From Campylobacter showae (GTDB lineage: Bacteria; Campylobacterota; Campylobacteria; Campylobacterales; Campylobacteraceae), in the NCBI RefSeq assembly GCF_900573985.1, contig NZ_UWOK01000001.1:1922001-1986000 (forward strand): DNA of 64,000 nucleotides. Direction: 5' to 3'. Made by a program: the position numbers and the translations under genes. Numbering within the stretch: position 1 is the first letter of the stretch; every line of letters begins with the position of its first letter. Shown piece after piece: positions 1 through 8,736 of the stretch. The notes beneath the pieces are model-generated. The model did not search any database. It was given only the letters and a program-made list of their open reading frames with translations, and was not told the DNA's origin.

Positions 1-37
1 CCCTATCTCAAATCCAAAACCGCAAATTTAGTTAAAT

Positions 38-820
38 TTACCGCGCCTTTTCGCAGTGTTCTCCGTACGGCACCAGCTCGCAAAGCCTCGCGTGCAGCCG
101 CTTTACTTCGGCCTCGCCCGCGATCTCGAGTAGCTCTTTTTCGTGGTATTTAGCTAGCATGATGCAGCCAGCGAGCATATCTGTTTCGTGGCAGCTTCTA
201 ACAAGCGCCATTACCCCTTCCTTGGCCCCATAAGGCATCGCCATCGTGCCGAATCTAAAACATCGCCAAGCGTCCATCTCGCACGCCTTGCGCAGATAGC
301 CGACCGCCTGCTCCGGCGCGCTGCTGCCGATCGCTAGCCCCAGATGCTCGCATCCTAGCGCCGAGCCCTTTTCGCATGCGGTTTCGTATAGTTTTTTCGC
401 GCGTTTTTCGTCCTTGCCTGGCGCGCCGTCAGCCTCAAGGCTCTTGCCGTAAATCACGCAAGCATCCTGATAGCCGCTATCGCAAGCCGGGATCAAAATC
501 TCCCTTGCGGCGATGAAATCTTTGTTATTTATATGCATTTCGCCCGCTGCCGCGCATGTGTCAAATTTACCATCCTTGCACGCATCAAGCAAAATTTGCA
601 TCGCCTCGCGGATGTCTTTTTCGTTTTGCTTTTTGGGCTGTTTTTGGTAAAACAAGATCACTCGCTTGCAGGCTCTTGCGTCCTTTTGGGCGCAAGATTT
701 TTTGAGCTCCTCGTACCTCGCGCTTAAAAACGCCTCTTTTTCGGGGCTTAGTTCGCCTTTTTTGGGCTCGCTGGCCATAGCCGCGATAGCAAAAAGTATC
801 AACGCGATCAAATTTTTCAT
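38..820 (-). CDS. Secreted Sel1-like repeat, cysteine-rich protein
   Basis: 260 residues starting with a short signal peptide (MKNLIALILFAIAAMAS). The mature part is a chain of helical-pair repeats of about 36 residues in which Cys pairs recur eight residues apart (for example CKDGKFDTC, CDSGYQDAC, CEKGSALGC). This is the pattern of Sel1-like repeats and of the Helicobacter cysteine-rich (Hcp) proteins, which are exported and disulfide-stabilised. The exact role of such proteins in Campylobacter is not established; protein-protein contact in the periplasm is the usual proposal. It lies downstream of the ABC-importer genes on the same strand but is separated from them by a 30-nt palindrome that should act as a terminator, so it probably has its own promoter. 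Family call is fairly sure; function is not. Confidence 0.75.
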   Translation of the reverse strand: MKNLIALILFAIAAMASEPKKGELSPEKEAFLSARYEELKKSCAQKDARACKRVILFYQKQPKKQNEKDIREAMQILLDACKDGKFDTCAAAGEMHINNKDFIAAREILIPACDSGYQDACVIYGKSLEADGAPGKDEKRAKKLYETACEKGSALGCEHLGLAIGSSAPEQAVGYLRKACEMDAWRCFRFGTMAMPYGAKEGVMALVRSCHETDMLAGCIMLAKYHEKELLEIAGEAEVKRLHARLCELVPYGEHCEKAR

Positions 821-913
821 TTTATACCTTAAATTTATTTTCTTAGTGCCTTTGCGAGGCTAATGCCCATTATTATAATTAAAATTTGTAGCTTTTTGCA
901 AGGTGTTGAGGCT

Positions 914-943
914 AATTTAAAGGGCAAATTTGCCCTTTAAATT
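914..943 (-). terminator. Palindromic terminator after the ABC substrate-binding gene
   Basis: A 30-nt perfect palindrome centred on AAATTT, with arms AATTTAAAGGGC and GCCCTTTAAATT, sits directly after the stop codon of the substrate-binding protein gene. Reading on the minus strand it gives a stable stem but only a weak U-run, so it may be bidirectional or act with Rho. Confidence 0.5.
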
Positions 944-1864
944 TTAGTTTAGTAGAAGTGATTTTATATCTATTTTTTGCTCGATCATCTTGCTTTCAAG
1001 CATAAATTCTTGCGTAGCTTCAAGCGCTTTTATGTCTTCAGCCGTGATCTTTGGACTAAAGTCGTACTGAGGATACATACTCTTTACCGCCTCTATGCTT
1101 AGCCCCGTCTCCTCGGCTGTAAATTTAAGCGCCTCATCCTCGTTTGCTTTGATATAGTCTAAAATTTCGTCCTGAGCCTTTTTAAATTTCTCAACGACGT
1201 CTTTATGCTTTTTATAAAACTCTCCACTTGTTGCCGTGACGATGACCGGAGTGATAACGCCTTTGCCGGTTGTGACTACATTTAGGCCTGATTTTTGAGC
1301 GTTGTAGGCAGCAGGTCCTGCAAGAAGCGCTGCATCTACGCTGCCGTTTTCTACCGCGGCTTGCGCAGCCGGGATACCCATAGAGATGAACTCTACGTCG
1401 TTTATACTAAGCCCTCCAAGAGCTAGGTATCTAACCAAAAGCTCGTTTAAGATCGTGCCCTTTGGGCCTGCTACTTTTTTACCTTTTAGATCTTTTGGCG
1501 ACTTTATGTTTTGGTCCTTAGAAAATATCACAAATGCCTCTGGCGCCCTTGAATATGCGCTTATGATCTTTATGTCAGCCTTATTTGCAGCTGCAAGTAT
1601 GACAGAAGTGCCGCCCACGCAGTTTAGAAACTGGAGCGAATTTGAAGCTAGTGCTTGCGTTTGCTTGGCACCCGAGGTGATCTCAGAGTACTCGACCGGC
1701 ACGCCAAAAGACTTCGCGTAAAATCCTTTAAATTTATCGACGATCGATGGGACGTTTAGCGGCGATTTGACGTAGGTCATGCCGATCTTGTCTAAGCCTT
1801 CGCTTGCGTTTGCGACGAGGCAAAGCAAAGAGGCTGCACATAAAACCTTGAAAAACTTTCTCAT
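944..1864 (-). CDS. ABC transporter substrate-binding protein (SsuA/TauA/NMT1 type)
   Basis: 306 residues with a signal peptide (MRKFFKVLCAASLLCLVANA) and an NMT1/SsuA-like type II periplasmic binding fold: the SPKDLKGKKVAGPKGT segment near residue 122 and the AAQAAVENGSVDAALLAGP segment near residue 167 are characteristic. Relatives bind aliphatic sulfonates, taurine, nitrate or thiamine precursors; nothing visible fixes the ligand. It lies 81 nt downstream of its ATPase partner and is the last gene of the importer set (hydrogenase-like protein, permease, ATPase, binding protein). The gap before it may hold a secondary promoter or a processing site that raises expression of the binding protein, as is common for such operons. 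Confidence 0.8.
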   Translation of the reverse strand: MRKFFKVLCAASLLCLVANASEGLDKIGMTYVKSPLNVPSIVDKFKGFYAKSFGVPVEYSEITSGAKQTQALASNSLQFLNCVGGTSVILAAANKADIKIISAYSRAPEAFVIFSKDQNIKSPKDLKGKKVAGPKGTILNELLVRYLALGGLSINDVEFISMGIPAAQAAVENGSVDAALLAGPAAYNAQKSGLNVVTTGKGVITPVIVTATSGEFYKKHKDVVEKFKKAQDEILDYIKANEDEALKFTAEETGLSIEAVKSMYPQYDFSPKITAEDIKALEATQEFMLESKMIEQKIDIKSLLLN

Positions 1865-1945
1865 ATTTACTCCTTGTGATTTAAATTTTGTGGATTATAT
1901 AAATTTTTTGCTTCATTTTGGTTTTAATTATCATCTATCTTTATC

Positions 1946-2638
1946 CTAAATTTCACTCAAAATTTTGCGTTTTACGGCTATTAGCTCCTCACTTAGCAGA
2001 TCTCGTGGTCTTGCTAAATTTGATAGATCGTAGTTTGATTTTATACCGCCTTTTTCGAGCAAGATGATCTCATCAGCCAAAAACAGCGCCTCGTCGATGT
2101 TGTGCGTGACGAAAAGGATAGTTTTGCCGGCTTTTATTTTTAAAATTTCAGCCTGCATGCTAGCTCTCGTAAATGCATCAAGTGCCGCAAACGGCTCGTC
2201 CATGAGGATCAAATTTGCCTCATATGCAAGCACTCTCGCAAGCGAAACGCGCGAGCTCATACCGCCGGATAGCTGCGAAACTGCGGCAAATTTAAAATCG
2301 CTAAGCCCTATCATAGATATGAGAGCATCTATCTTTGCAGCCTCTATCCCATGCTTTTTAAGCGGAAAAACGATATTTTCATAGACGTTTAGAAACGGCA
2401 TGAGGCGGGGCTCTTGAAAGACAAAGCCGATCTTTGCAGGCTCTTTAAATTTTATCTCGCCAAGACTTACGCTCTCAAGGCCCGCTATAAGGCGTAAAAG
2501 CGTAGTTTTGCCGCATCCGCTTCTGCCAAGTATGACGGTGATCTTATCTTTTTTTATGCTTAAATTTAGCTCTCTTAAAACGTCAATTCGCTTGCCATTA
2601 ATAAAAAAATGCTTGGATAAATTTGAAATTTCTATCAT
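1946..2638 (-). CDS. ABC transporter ATP-binding protein (SsuB/TauB type)
   Basis: 230 residues. Walker A is GRSGCGKTT (about residues 38-46), the Q-loop lies in GFVFQEPRLMPFLNV, the ABC signature is LSGGMSSRV, Walker B is LILMDEPFAALD, and the switch His follows in FVTHNID. The fold and length match the ATPases of sulfonate, taurine and nitrate importers. Its 3' partner is the substrate-binding protein, and its start overlaps the end of the permease gene by four bases, implying translational coupling. The signature sequence reads LSGGMSSRV rather than the commoner LSGGMRQRV, a mild deviation. The nucleotide-binding role is certain; the transported ligand is unknown. Confidence 0.88.
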   Translation of the reverse strand: MIEISNLSKHFFINGKRIDVLRELNLSIKKDKITVILGRSGCGKTTLLRLIAGLESVSLGEIKFKEPAKIGFVFQEPRLMPFLNVYENIVFPLKKHGIEAAKIDALISMIGLSDFKFAAVSQLSGGMSSRVSLARVLAYEANLILMDEPFAALDAFTRASMQAEILKIKAGKTILFVTHNIDEALFLADEIILLEKGGIKSNYDLSNLARPRDLLSEELIAVKRKILSEI

Positions 2639-3384
2639 TTCTCACCTCGCAAAAGGCTAAATTTAGCTATCAAAAGCAAAAAGAGCCTATCTATGAGCAC
2701 GCCGCAAACGCCGATCGTAAAAATGCCCACAAATATCCTATCCGCGCGCGAAAGCTCCTCGGCGTCAAGTATGAGATATCCCAGCCCGCTTGAAGCCGCT
2801 ATCATTTCAGCTCCGATGATCGCGCGCATGGCGTAGCCAAAGCCTATTCGCATACCGACAAAGATATCTTTTAACGCGCTTTTTAGGATGATCTTGTAAA
2901 AAATTTCAAATTTGCTAAAGCCAAAAATTTTGCCAACTTCGATGAGCTTCACGTCGCAGCTCGTTAGCCCTTTTTGGATACTTAAAAACATCGGGAAAAA
3001 TGAGGCCAGGATGATAATAATGATCTTTGGCGTCTCGTTTATACCAAACCAAAGCACCAAAATGGCTATCAAACTAAGCGGCGGGATGTTTCTAAAAAAC
3101 TCCAGTATCCACTCGTAATAAACGCTGATCTTTGGCAAAAGCGCAGCTATACCGCCAAGCACGAGCGCTAGGGCAAAAGAAAGAGTATATCCTACAAATA
3201 TGCGCTTAAAGCTGATAATAGTGTGCGTAGCAAGCTCCCCGCTTAGGCTCATGCCATACATCGTCTTTAGCGTCGCTGCCGGACTTGGCAAGATATACGG
3301 CGTGAAGATTTCTAGCTCGCAAACGACCTGCCAGATGACAAAGATCGCTAGGATCAAAATGCTCTTTTTAAAAATTTCCCTCAC
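2635..3384 (-). CDS. ABC transporter permease (SsuC/TauC type)
   Basis: 249 residues with six predicted membrane segments, the first at residues 8-22 (ILILAIFVIWQVVCELEIF) and the last near 220-240. The inner-membrane component motif (EAA loop) is visible as EVGKIFGFSKFEIFYKIILK around residues 146-165, as in binding-protein-dependent importers. It forms the channel for the adjacent ATPase and binding protein. Both ends overlap neighbours by four bases (ATGA type), so hydrogenase-like protein, permease and ATPase form one tightly coupled operon. Confidence 0.85.
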   Translation of the reverse strand: MREIFKKSILILAIFVIWQVVCELEIFTPYILPSPAATLKTMYGMSLSGELATHTIISFKRIFVGYTLSFALALVLGGIAALLPKISVYYEWILEFFRNIPPLSLIAILVLWFGINETPKIIIIILASFFPMFLSIQKGLTSCDVKLIEVGKIFGFSKFEIFYKIILKSALKDIFVGMRIGFGYAMRAIIGAEMIAASSGLGYLILDAEELSRADRIFVGIFTIGVCGVLIDRLFLLLIAKFSLLRGEK

Positions 3385-3992
3385 AGCCCATCCCCGTTGT
3401 GACAGCCGTTTTCGCAGTACAAAAGCTCGATGATCCGGTAGTTTTTAAACTCGCTAAATTTATATGAAAGGGCGTTTTGTATCTTTTCTTTATTGCCAAG
3501 GCTTAGAGTTTTTACGCCTAAATTTGTAAAAAATCCCGGCGGTATCGGACTTTGCTCGATACTACGCATCTTTAAATTTATAGCGTTTTGCTCCCTAAAG
3601 CTTTTCCACGTCAAAAATGTGGTTCGCTCTAAATTTAGCCCCCTGCCAAGCTCGGCCAAGTCCTCGCAGGGCGTCGTCACGTAGAGCCACTCGTCCTCTT
3701 TTAGCTTTGAGTTAAGCTCGGTGGCGCTTTCAATCAAAATAGGGTTTAAATTTGAGATGAGGCTGGCGTGCTCTTTGAAATTTGCCCTGATGAAATTTGC
3801 AGCCCTAGGACAGCGACTATCAAAGATGAGTTCCTTTTGCGCGAGGTCATTTTTGTATGCGTTTTTGACGCTATTAACGTGGTCTTTTTCGCACTCCATT
3901 ACGCTAAAGCCTTTGTTTTGTAAAATTTCTTTAAGCGTCGCAAAGTCGTAGATACTTTTTACAACAGGATTTAGCCAAACCAGTTTTTTCAT
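3381..3992 (-). CDS. Protein resembling the iron-hydrogenase large subunit C-terminal domain
   Basis: 203 residues from the ATG at 3992, chosen because GGGAG lies six bases upstream; an in-frame TTG nine codons earlier has no ribosome site. Two segments recall the H-cluster domain of Fe-only hydrogenases: DSRCPRAANFIRANF followed by an acidic/hydrophobic stretch (residues about 60-90), and a C-terminal LLYCENGCHNGDGL. Most of the H-cluster cysteines are missing and there is no ferredoxin domain, so it is unlikely to be a hydrogenase. It is the first gene of the ABC-importer operon and overlaps the permease by four bases, so it probably acts with the imported ligand, perhaps as an Fe-S or redox protein. 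The family link is my reading of motifs and remains uncertain. Confidence 0.5.
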   Translation of the reverse strand: MKKLVWLNPVVKSIYDFATLKEILQNKGFSVMECEKDHVNSVKNAYKNDLAQKELIFDSRCPRAANFIRANFKEHASLISNLNPILIESATELNSKLKEDEWLYVTTPCEDLAELGRGLNLERTTFLTWKSFREQNAINLKMRSIEQSPIPPGFFTNLGVKTLSLGNKEKIQNALSYKFSEFKNYRIIELLYCENGCHNGDGL

Positions 3993-4134
3993 GAGAACTC
4001 CCGTCAAATTTAAAGACAAAATGTAATAATTGAAATCAGAATTGTATCATTTGAAAGCAAAAAGACGGCTTTGGAAGCCAAATTTATAAGAAAACGGGTA
4101 GACTTTTATGTCCGGCTTTTGCTTTTTCTGCGAT

Positions 4135-4197
4135 TTACCACGAGTCTTGGTATGCTTTTTTAAGCCTCGTTAACTCTTTTAGCATGCTTTTTCGCAT
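4135..4197 (-). CDS. Candidate 20-residue small protein
   Basis: A 21-codon reading frame encoding MRKSMLKELTRLKKAYQDSW, preceded by a perfect AAGGAG ribosome site five bases before the ATG. The product is a short, basic, probably helical peptide. No longer frame occupies this stretch, which lies between dnaE and the hydrogenase-like gene on the same strand. The strong ribosome site in an otherwise AAATTT-rich spacer is the main evidence for translation; I recognise no family. Confidence 0.4.
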   Translation of the reverse strand: MRKSMLKELTRLKKAYQDSW

Positions 4198-4286
4198 GTT
4201 TTCTCCTTAAATTTAAACCCAAAACTTGCCGATAAATCAGTCGTCAAATTTGAATTTAAAAAGCGCTCGCGAGACGAGCCGCTTTT

Positions 4287-4335
4287 AAATTTTACGACGG
4301 GAGCTACCTAGTCCGGTAGTGACCGAGTAAAATTT
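4287..4335. repeat. Composite hairpin with AAATTT arms
   Basis: Outer arms AAATTTTAC (4287-4295) and GTAAAATTT (4327-4335) enclose an inner hairpin CTACC/GGTAG (4304-4308/4315-4319). A 12-base word GAGACGAGCCGC lies just before it. A hairpin of the same design, and the same 12-base word, occur at 36097-36180, suggesting a small dispersed repeat family. Confidence 0.4.
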
Positions 4336-4377
4336 TAAATCCAACGAAGTATAAACCAAAAAGACGAGCCGTCAAAT

Positions 4378-7300
4378 TTAAACGGCTTGCCTTAAGCCTA
4401 ATGCCCTCTCGCCAAACCCATCCCCCACGATAAACTCCGTCGTATAAACCAGCGCGCGGCCTTCCTGCGCGTCTTTTATGCGGATGATCAGGCGTTTGTT
4501 GTTTTTATCGGCTGCGGCGCGGTGTTCGCCGATGGCGACGCGGTAAATTTGCGTGATGATATCCTTGCCCGTTTCGTCCAAATTTAGCTCCAACACGAGA
4601 TCCTCAAGCTCTCTTTTGCCTCTGCTTTCGCTAGATGCCTGGCCGTTTTGGTAGCTTGCGCCGCTACTTTCCTTGCGCTGTTTAAAGCTTCTGCTTTGGA
4701 AATTCATATCGCGCGCGTCCTCTAGGCCCACGACGTCGATTAGATTTATGCGAGCGCCCTGATCGTCGCGGCTGTAGCGCACCTTAAATGCTAGCGGAGC
4801 GTCCTTTTGTTCGTCACTTAGGCTCTCGATAAGTCCTTTTTCAGAGTCAAACGCCGCAACCTTAAACGTGCTAAAAAGGTCCATAATGCTTAGCATCATA
4901 AACTCTTTGCCACTCTTTTTGCTCGTGATGCTGGCGACCTCTCTGATCTTGCCGACGACTAGGATCTCGCTGGTCTTATCAATCTTGCCGAAGTCCTTGC
5001 TAGGCGTGTGTTTTATCTGTTCGATTTGCTCTTTGTATTTTTCGAGCGGATGCGAAAAGTCCATACCCATAGCCTCGTCAAGAGTCAAAATTTTATCCAA
5101 ATTTATGCGCATAAACTGCCCGTCTTTGGAGTAGCGAACCTTAAACGCATGCGGCAGATCGCGCTCATCGGCACTCATCGACTCGACCGCGCCAAGGCTT
5201 CTGTCAAAGACCGCGATCTCGACCGTACCGTGGAAATCCAGCATCTCGATCGTGCCCATTTTTTTGCCGTTTTTCTTGCTGATCCTAGTCGTTAGATCCT
5301 CTATCTTGCCCACGAGCAGCATCTCGCCGTTTTCGGGTAGCTCGTCAAATTTATCGCTAAGCGTGTATTTTATCTTTGAGATTTGCTCGCGGTACTCGTC
5401 TAACGGGTGGCCGGAGAGATAGATACCCACGCTTTCTAGCTCAAATTTTAGCTTAGTTTTTAGCTCCAGCTCGGAGTCGTCGCGCACGAGACTAGTTTTA
5501 ACCGTCGCCATACTCTCGTCGTCGCCAAACAGACTCTCGGCGGCGTTTTTCTTGATAGTAGCGGCGTTTTTGCACGCCTCTACGATGTTATCTAGGTTGT
5601 TTAGCATCATCTTGCGCGTTAGGCCAAAGCTGTCAAACGAGCCAGATTTTATCAGGCTTTCAAAGACTTTTTTATTTACCTTAAAGTTGTCCACGCGCGA
5701 GACGAAGTCGTCGATGTCTTTAAACTCGCCCTTGGCCTGCTCTTCTAGGATATTTTCTATCGCCGCGCCCCCGACGCCTTTTATCGCGCCTAGGCCGTAG
5801 ATAATGGCGTCCTTACCTCCTTCGCTAACGACTGAAAATTCTTTGGCAGATTTATTGACCGACGGCGGCAGGATAGCGATATCTAGGCGCTTACACTCGT
5901 CTATGTAGCGCGAAATCTTATCGGCATTGGTCTCCTCGCTAGTGATGAGAGCCGCCATAAATTCGGCCGGATAGTACGTCTTCATATAGGCCGTTTGAAA
6001 GGTCACGTAGGTGTAGGCCGCTGCGTGGGATTTGTTAAATCCGTACGAAGCGAAGTGTAAAATAAGCTCAAACAGCTCGTCGGCCTTTTTACCGTCTAGC
6101 CCCTGAGCCTCGGCGCCTTCGATAAATTTGCCCTTTAGTCTATCCATCTCCTCTTTTATTTTTTTACCCATCGCGCGGCGCACGAGATCAGCGCCTCCTA
6201 GCGAAAAGCCGCCGATAGTCTGCACGATTTGCATAACTTGCTCTTGATAGACGATGACGCCGTATGTAGGCTCTAGGATTGGCTGAAGCTCGGGGAAAAT
6301 ATACGTGATAGGCTCCAGACCGTGTTTGCGTTTGATGAAATCAGGAATAAGATCCATCGGACCCGGGCGGTAAAGCGAGATCATCGCGATGATATCCTCG
6401 AAGCAGTCCGGACGCATATCGGCTCCGACTTTTTGCATGCCTTCGCTCTCTATCTGAAACAGTCCTAGCGTCTGGCCGCTGCTGATCGTCTCGTAGGTTT
6501 TGGGGTCGTTTTTATTGACCTGCTCCCAGATGATTTCCTTGCCAAATCTCTTTTTTACGAGCTTGACGGCGTTATCGATCACGGTTAGCGTCTTTAGGCC
6601 TAGGAAGTCAAATTTGATGAGGTCCACGTCCTCTAGGTACTTTAGGCTATACTGCGTGACGAAGTGATCCTCCTCGGCGTTTGGCTGGCGGAAAAGCGGG
6701 GTTTTGTTCCACAGCTCCTCGTTTGAGATGACCACGCCCGCGGCATGCATACCGGCGTTTCGGTTTAGACCCTCTAGATCAAGGGCGAATTTCCAAATTC
6801 TATTTGCATTTGAGTTGGTCGCTATCAGCTCGCCGATCTTTGGCTCTTTTTCAAAGGCTTGTTCCAGCGTGATGCCTAGCTCGTCGGGTATGAGCTTAGC
6901 CATAGCGTCGGCCTCGGCATAGGGCATGTCGCATACTCGCGCGACATCGCGGATGACGCCTTTTGCCAGTAGCTTACCAAAGGTTATGACTTGAGCCACG
7001 TTAAATTTGCCGTACTTTTCGATGACGTAGTCGATGATCTCGCCGCGGCGGTTTTGACAAAAGTCCACGTCGATATCGGGCATGCTCACGCGCTCCGGGT
7101 TCAAAAAACGCTCGAAAAGCAGGTTATAGGGCAGCGGATCCAGGTCGGTGATCTTTAGACTATATGCCACGAGGCTTCCCGCCGCCGAGCCGCGTCCCGG
7201 GCCTACCGGCACGCCGCGCTTTTTAGCTTCGTTGATAAAGTCCCAAACGATCATCATGTAGCCCGGGAAGTTCATTTTATTTATGATATCTATCTCGCGT

Positions 7301-8358
7301 TGCAGACGGGTTTTATACTCCTCGTGGCGCTCAGCTGGGATAAATTTCAATCTCTCCTCCAGCCCCTGCCTGCACTCGTGCTCAAATAGCACGCTGTCGT
7401 TTGGTATGCTGTAGCGTTTATCAGGCTCTGGTAGGCTCAAATTTCGCTCGGCGGCGTATTCGAGCGTAAATTTAAAATTTGGCGGCGTCGCGTCGCCTAG
7501 CTTGATCGTGAGGTCGCATTTATCTACGATTTCTTGCGTGTTTGCGACGGCTTCAGGGATATCGGCAAAAAGCTCGCTCATCTGCGCAGGCGTCTTGACG
7601 TAAAACTCATGCACGCTGTGGCGTAGGCGGTTTGGATCGTCTAGCAGTTTGTTCATCGCGATACACATAAAAACCTCGTGCGCATCGGCTCGTTGCTTAA
7701 ACGTATAGTGCGTGTCGTTGGTTGCGATTACCTTGATATTTAGCTCTTTTGCCAGGCGCAGGATTTCATCGTCGATCCTGCGCTGATCGCCGATACCGTG
7801 GCGCATGATCTCGAGGTAAAAATCATCGCCAAATACATCTTTGTACCACAGCGCGGCTTCCTTTGCCGCCTCGTATCCGCCCGCGCCGAAACGCAAATTT
7901 CGCTCGCTTTGGTTGAGATTCCAGTTCACCTCGCCTTGCAGGCACGCCGATGAGCAGATGATGCCCTCGCTGTGCTCTTTTAGCATCTTTTTGTTGATAC
8001 GCGGATAATAATAAAACCCCTCGATGTAGCTCATGGAGCTCAGATACATCAGGTTTTTGTAGCCGATTTCGTTTTTTGCGATGAGGCAGAGGTGGAAGCG
8101 CTGTTTGGTGCTTTTATCTCCCAGCTCCTCGCCGTTGTGGATGTAGGCTTCGATGCCGATTAGCGGCTTTATGCCTTCATTTTTCATCGTTTTATAAAAG
8201 TCTATCGCTCCGAACATATTGCCGTGGTCGGTGATGGCTGCGGCTTTGACGCCTTGGCTTTTTAGCGTTTTGGCTAGCTCCTTGATACGGTTGGCGCCGT
8301 CTAGCAGTGAATACTCCGTGTGCAGGTGCAGGTGCGTAAAATCTGTAAAATCGCTCAT
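4378..8358 (-). CDS. dnaE: DNA polymerase III subunit alpha
   Basis: 1326 residues, the replicative polymerase subunit. The N-terminal PHP domain starts at HLHLHTEYSLLDG; the palm holds GPGRGSAAGS (near residue 390), the catalytic aspartates in MPDIDVDF (near 427) and FDFLGLKTL (near 582). The tau/beta-interacting C-terminal region follows. The protein is longer than usual (E. coli DnaE is 1160) because the OB-fold region is present twice: residues about 985-1100 and 1101-1215 are clearly similar, each running from a YREQI/YKEQI segment through VGKI, SKKxGK and AFKVRYS to RINL. The start has AAGGAC upstream. The gene is followed by a short GCCGT/ACGGC hairpin that includes its stop codon. Confidence 0.97.
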   Translation of the reverse strand: MSDFTDFTHLHLHTEYSLLDGANRIKELAKTLKSQGVKAAAITDHGNMFGAIDFYKTMKNEGIKPLIGIEAYIHNGEELGDKSTKQRFHLCLIAKNEIGYKNLMYLSSMSYIEGFYYYPRINKKMLKEHSEGIICSSACLQGEVNWNLNQSERNLRFGAGGYEAAKEAALWYKDVFGDDFYLEIMRHGIGDQRRIDDEILRLAKELNIKVIATNDTHYTFKQRADAHEVFMCIAMNKLLDDPNRLRHSVHEFYVKTPAQMSELFADIPEAVANTQEIVDKCDLTIKLGDATPPNFKFTLEYAAERNLSLPEPDKRYSIPNDSVLFEHECRQGLEERLKFIPAERHEEYKTRLQREIDIINKMNFPGYMMIVWDFINEAKKRGVPVGPGRGSAAGSLVAYSLKITDLDPLPYNLLFERFLNPERVSMPDIDVDFCQNRRGEIIDYVIEKYGKFNVAQVITFGKLLAKGVIRDVARVCDMPYAEADAMAKLIPDELGITLEQAFEKEPKIGELIATNSNANRIWKFALDLEGLNRNAGMHAAGVVISNEELWNKTPLFRQPNAEEDHFVTQYSLKYLEDVDLIKFDFLGLKTLTVIDNAVKLVKKRFGKEIIWEQVNKNDPKTYETISSGQTLGLFQIESEGMQKVGADMRPDCFEDIIAMISLYRPGPMDLIPDFIKRKHGLEPITYIFPELQPILEPTYGVIVYQEQVMQIVQTIGGFSLGGADLVRRAMGKKIKEEMDRLKGKFIEGAEAQGLDGKKADELFELILHFASYGFNKSHAAAYTYVTFQTAYMKTYYPAEFMAALITSEETNADKISRYIDECKRLDIAILPPSVNKSAKEFSVVSEGGKDAIIYGLGAIKGVGGAAIENILEEQAKGEFKDIDDFVSRVDNFKVNKKVFESLIKSGSFDSFGLTRKMMLNNLDNIVEACKNAATIKKNAAESLFGDDESMATVKTSLVRDDSELELKTKLKFELESVGIYLSGHPLDEYREQISKIKYTLSDKFDELPENGEMLLVGKIEDLTTRISKKNGKKMGTIEMLDFHGTVEIAVFDRSLGAVESMSADERDLPHAFKVRYSKDGQFMRINLDKILTLDEAMGMDFSHPLEKYKEQIEQIKHTPSKDFGKIDKTSEILVVGKIREVASITSKKSGKEFMMLSIMDLFSTFKVAAFDSEKGLIESLSDEQKDAPLAFKVRYSRDDQGARINLIDVVGLEDARDMNFQSRSFKQRKESSGASYQNGQASSESRGKRELEDLVLELNLDETGKDIITQIYRVAIGEHRAAADKNNKRLIIRIKDAQEGRALVYTTEFIVGDGFGERALGLRQAV
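4705..5412 (-). repeat. Tandem intragenic duplication of the DnaE OB-fold region
   Basis: Two consecutive units of about 118 codons within dnaE encode similar segments: (Y)REQISKIKYT and (Y)KEQIEQIKHT, LLVGKIEDL and LVVGKIREV, SKKNGKKM and SKKSGKEF, AFKVRYSKD and AFKVRYSRD, MRINL and ARINL. Boundaries are approximate and read from the protein alignment by eye. Confidence 0.75.
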
Positions 8359-8472
8359 TTTTTCGTCCTTTTTAATGCTTTTAATTTTACAAAAACTTTG
8401 CTTTTAGGCGGATAAATCGGCCTCGTTTAAATTTAGCTAGGCTCGGAAAGTAGGCTGCTGATGTGGGCTTTT

Positions 8473-8590
8473 CGTCAAATTTGAGCTTAAATTTGACGCA
8501 GGTTTTTGGACGCAAATTTGGGGTTGGCGATATAGATAACTCGGTTTAAATTTACCGCTCAAATTTAGCTTAAATTTGAGCGGTAAATTT
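8473..8590. repeat. Two perfect AAATTT-based inverted repeats in the gluQ-dnaE spacer
   Basis: The 378-bp spacer 8359-8736 has no gene that I can see. It holds CGTCAAATTT / AAATTTGACG (8473-8482/8489-8498, 10-bp stem, 6-base loop) and a 20-bp perfect stem with a 3-base loop (8548-8567/8571-8590, arm AAATTTACCGCTCAAATTTA). Twelve copies of AAATTT occur between 8401 and 8760. The structures may terminate the upstream synthetase gene, but no U-run follows. The dnaE promoter must also lie here. Confidence 0.6.
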
Positions 8591-8736
8591 TATGAAACCA
8601 TGCAAGCATAAATAAAAAATTGAAGAGCGGCTACAAGGAAGCCAAGAAATATTTTATGCTATAAACAGAGGAAAATTTAGATAAGCCGGTAAAAATTTAC
8701 CGCGCTTTTAAAACAATCCAAGTAGCGCGTTTAAAT

